From Pseudomonadota bacterium (GTDB taxonomy: Bacteria; Pseudomonadota; Alphaproteobacteria; Rhizobiales; Rhizobiaceae), in NCBI GenBank assembly GCA_023404095.1, contig JAEYDD010000002.1, positions 113,226 through 177,225 of the forward strand: a stretch of DNA of 64,000 nt, in the 5' to 3' direction. A program made the translations under genes and the position numbers. Of the stretch, positions 63,279 through 64,000 are shown one piece after another (position 1 is the first letter of the stretch; the number at the start of each line of letters is the position of its first letter). The notes beneath the pieces were generated by a model, which had not been told where the DNA came from, did no database searches, and saw nothing but the letters and a program-made list of their open reading frames with translations.

Positions 63279-63648
63279 GTGTCTGCCTATCGCGCCGCGC
63301 AATTCCGTTTCCGGCTGCAGCAGGCGCTTTCTCGATTTTTCGTTGCCGCGACCTTACCAGCCACCGTCGTTTTCGACAATTGCTTTTGTTCGACAACGTT
63401 CGACAGGCATTTGACAACCGCCGGCATACGCCGCAGTCACCACTCCCGGCTGTGTGCGATACGGGAGCCAAAACGTCCGATAAGGAGGGTAGTGCGGCCT
63501 CTTGCCGCCCAGAGGGACCTTGGCCAAACCCGCATCTGCCATTCGTCCACATAAATCGAAAAAATCGAAAGAAACCTATTTGCAACTTCCGACCTTTTGG
63601 TTATAAGCCCCGCACACCGACGGGACGCCGCTCCGCAGCGCCTCTTGT
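63279..63648. other. Intergenic region upstream of the Ppx/GppA gene and tRNA-Gln
   Basis: About 370 bp with no supported gene. It contains three TTCGACA(A/G) octamers (63372, 63389 and 63399) in an A/T-richer stretch, which probably includes the leftward promoter of the phosphatase operon. The right part (63541-63610) is A/T-rich and should hold the tRNA-Gln promoter. Confidence 0.5.
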
Positions 63649-63722
63649 TGGGGAATAGTTCAATGGTAGAACGGCGGACTCTGACTCCGTTAATCTTGGT
63701 TCGAATCCAGGTTCCCCAGCCA
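63649..63722 (+). tRNA. tRNA-Gln (anticodon CTG)
   Basis: 74 nt including an encoded CCA. The acceptor stem TGGGGAA pairs with TTCCCCA, the D arm contains TAGTTCAATGGTAGAA, the anticodon arm is GCGGA-CTCTGAC-TCCGT giving anticodon CUG (codon CAG), and the T arm is present with GGTTCGAATCC. Clover-leaf folding is complete. Followed by an oligo-T tract (TTTTTTTTGG at 63737) that could end transcription. Confidence 0.96.
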
Positions 63723-64000
63723 AACTTCATTTGACATTTTTTTTGGGTTTCGACAATTTGTCGCCGTCCGCATGACCAACGGCCTTCGCAAGAAAATCAA
63801 ACGGTTGCCGAAACTTAGCACGGATCTTTCCGTGATCCCACTCGCAGTTCGATAGTACGAAATTTAGCAGCCTCCTGACCTTGCCCCCAAGTTTTATCCA
63901 GTTTTGAGTTCGCTCCAGCGGTTTTGGGTTGCAACACTTGGGGCGGTAGCGGCGAGTTGCGGTGCGGAGCCATTTCGGCTGCGCAGCACCGCATCACGTC
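63723..64000. other. Sequence after tRNA-Gln; no gene seen
   Basis: About 280 bp to the window end. There is an oligo-T run soon after the tRNA and a palindrome CGACAATTTGTCG near 63751. No open frame with a credible start or codon pattern is visible on either strand. A 3' end just beyond a tRNA is a common integration site, but no attachment repeat can be identified from this window. Confidence 0.4.

Noticed and set aside
63649..64000. Integrated element or attachment site at the tRNA-Gln 3' end
   Set aside because: No integrase, no repeat of the tRNA 3' end and too little sequence to the right to judge.

Overview
This is a GC-rich chromosomal window from an alphaproteobacterium, almost certainly Rhizobiales and probably Rhizobiaceae (Sinorhizobium/Rhizobium/Shinella-like). 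The evidence is a groESL operon with a CIRCE operator and an alphaproteobacterial CTTGAC/CTATCT promoter, the short HisG plus HisZ system next to hisS, a DUF4170 gene beside a CysQ-like phosphatase, DUF3422, DUF1127 and DUF937 family genes, a plant/alphaproteobacterial-type glutamate-cysteine ligase, and MHYT-GGDEF-EAL signalling. Species cannot be fixed from the sequence alone.

Layout. 1-8 kb: start of a DUF4170 gene, a CysQ/inositol-phosphatase-like enzyme, PmbA/TldE, a KefB/C-type antiporter, a patatin-like lipase, rsmD, and an rRNA pseudouridine synthase with a very long low-complexity tail. 8-17 kb: tadA, a diguanylate cyclase, an acetyltransferase, a lipoprotein, ileS, ribF, a HAD hydrolase and a chromate transporter. 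17-25 kb: groES-groEL, a PAS-like orphan protein, a large membrane GGDEF-EAL protein, a ferredoxin-reductase-like flavoprotein and a GST. 25-30 kb: two palindromic intergenic repeats, the hisS-hisZ-hisG operon, and a His-rich secreted protein followed by a DUF305 protein. 30-38 kb: tag, two L,D-transpeptidases, and glcDEF with a divergent LysR gene.

38.4-41.6 kb is the only clearly accessory stretch. It holds a CatB-like acetyltransferase, a complete IS256-family element inserted at the very 3' end of that gene, and small gene fragments. From 41.6 kb the core genome resumes: DUF3422, a GntR regulator, a Nudix hydrolase, a Pit phosphate transporter, rsmE, gshA, DUF937 and DUF1127 proteins, a LysR regulator, katA divergent from oxyR, dienelactone hydrolase, alcohol dehydrogenase, guaB, a Tat-exported metallo-hydrolase, an MFS exporter, the ppx/gppA-like - rlmE - VOC operon and tRNA-Gln(CUG).

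Most genes are housekeeping: translation and rRNA/tRNA modification, histidine and nucleotide synthesis, protein folding, oxidative-stress defence and glycolate oxidation. I found no CRISPR array, prophage or defence island and no clear multi-gene novel system. The best-supported unusual observation is the IS256 insertion: its 8-bp target duplication lets the uninterrupted acetyltransferase be reconstructed, and its terminal repeat supplies a replacement stop codon. Coordinates use the starts I judged most likely from Shine-Dalgarno sequences and family N-termini; these are often downstream of the longest open frame.
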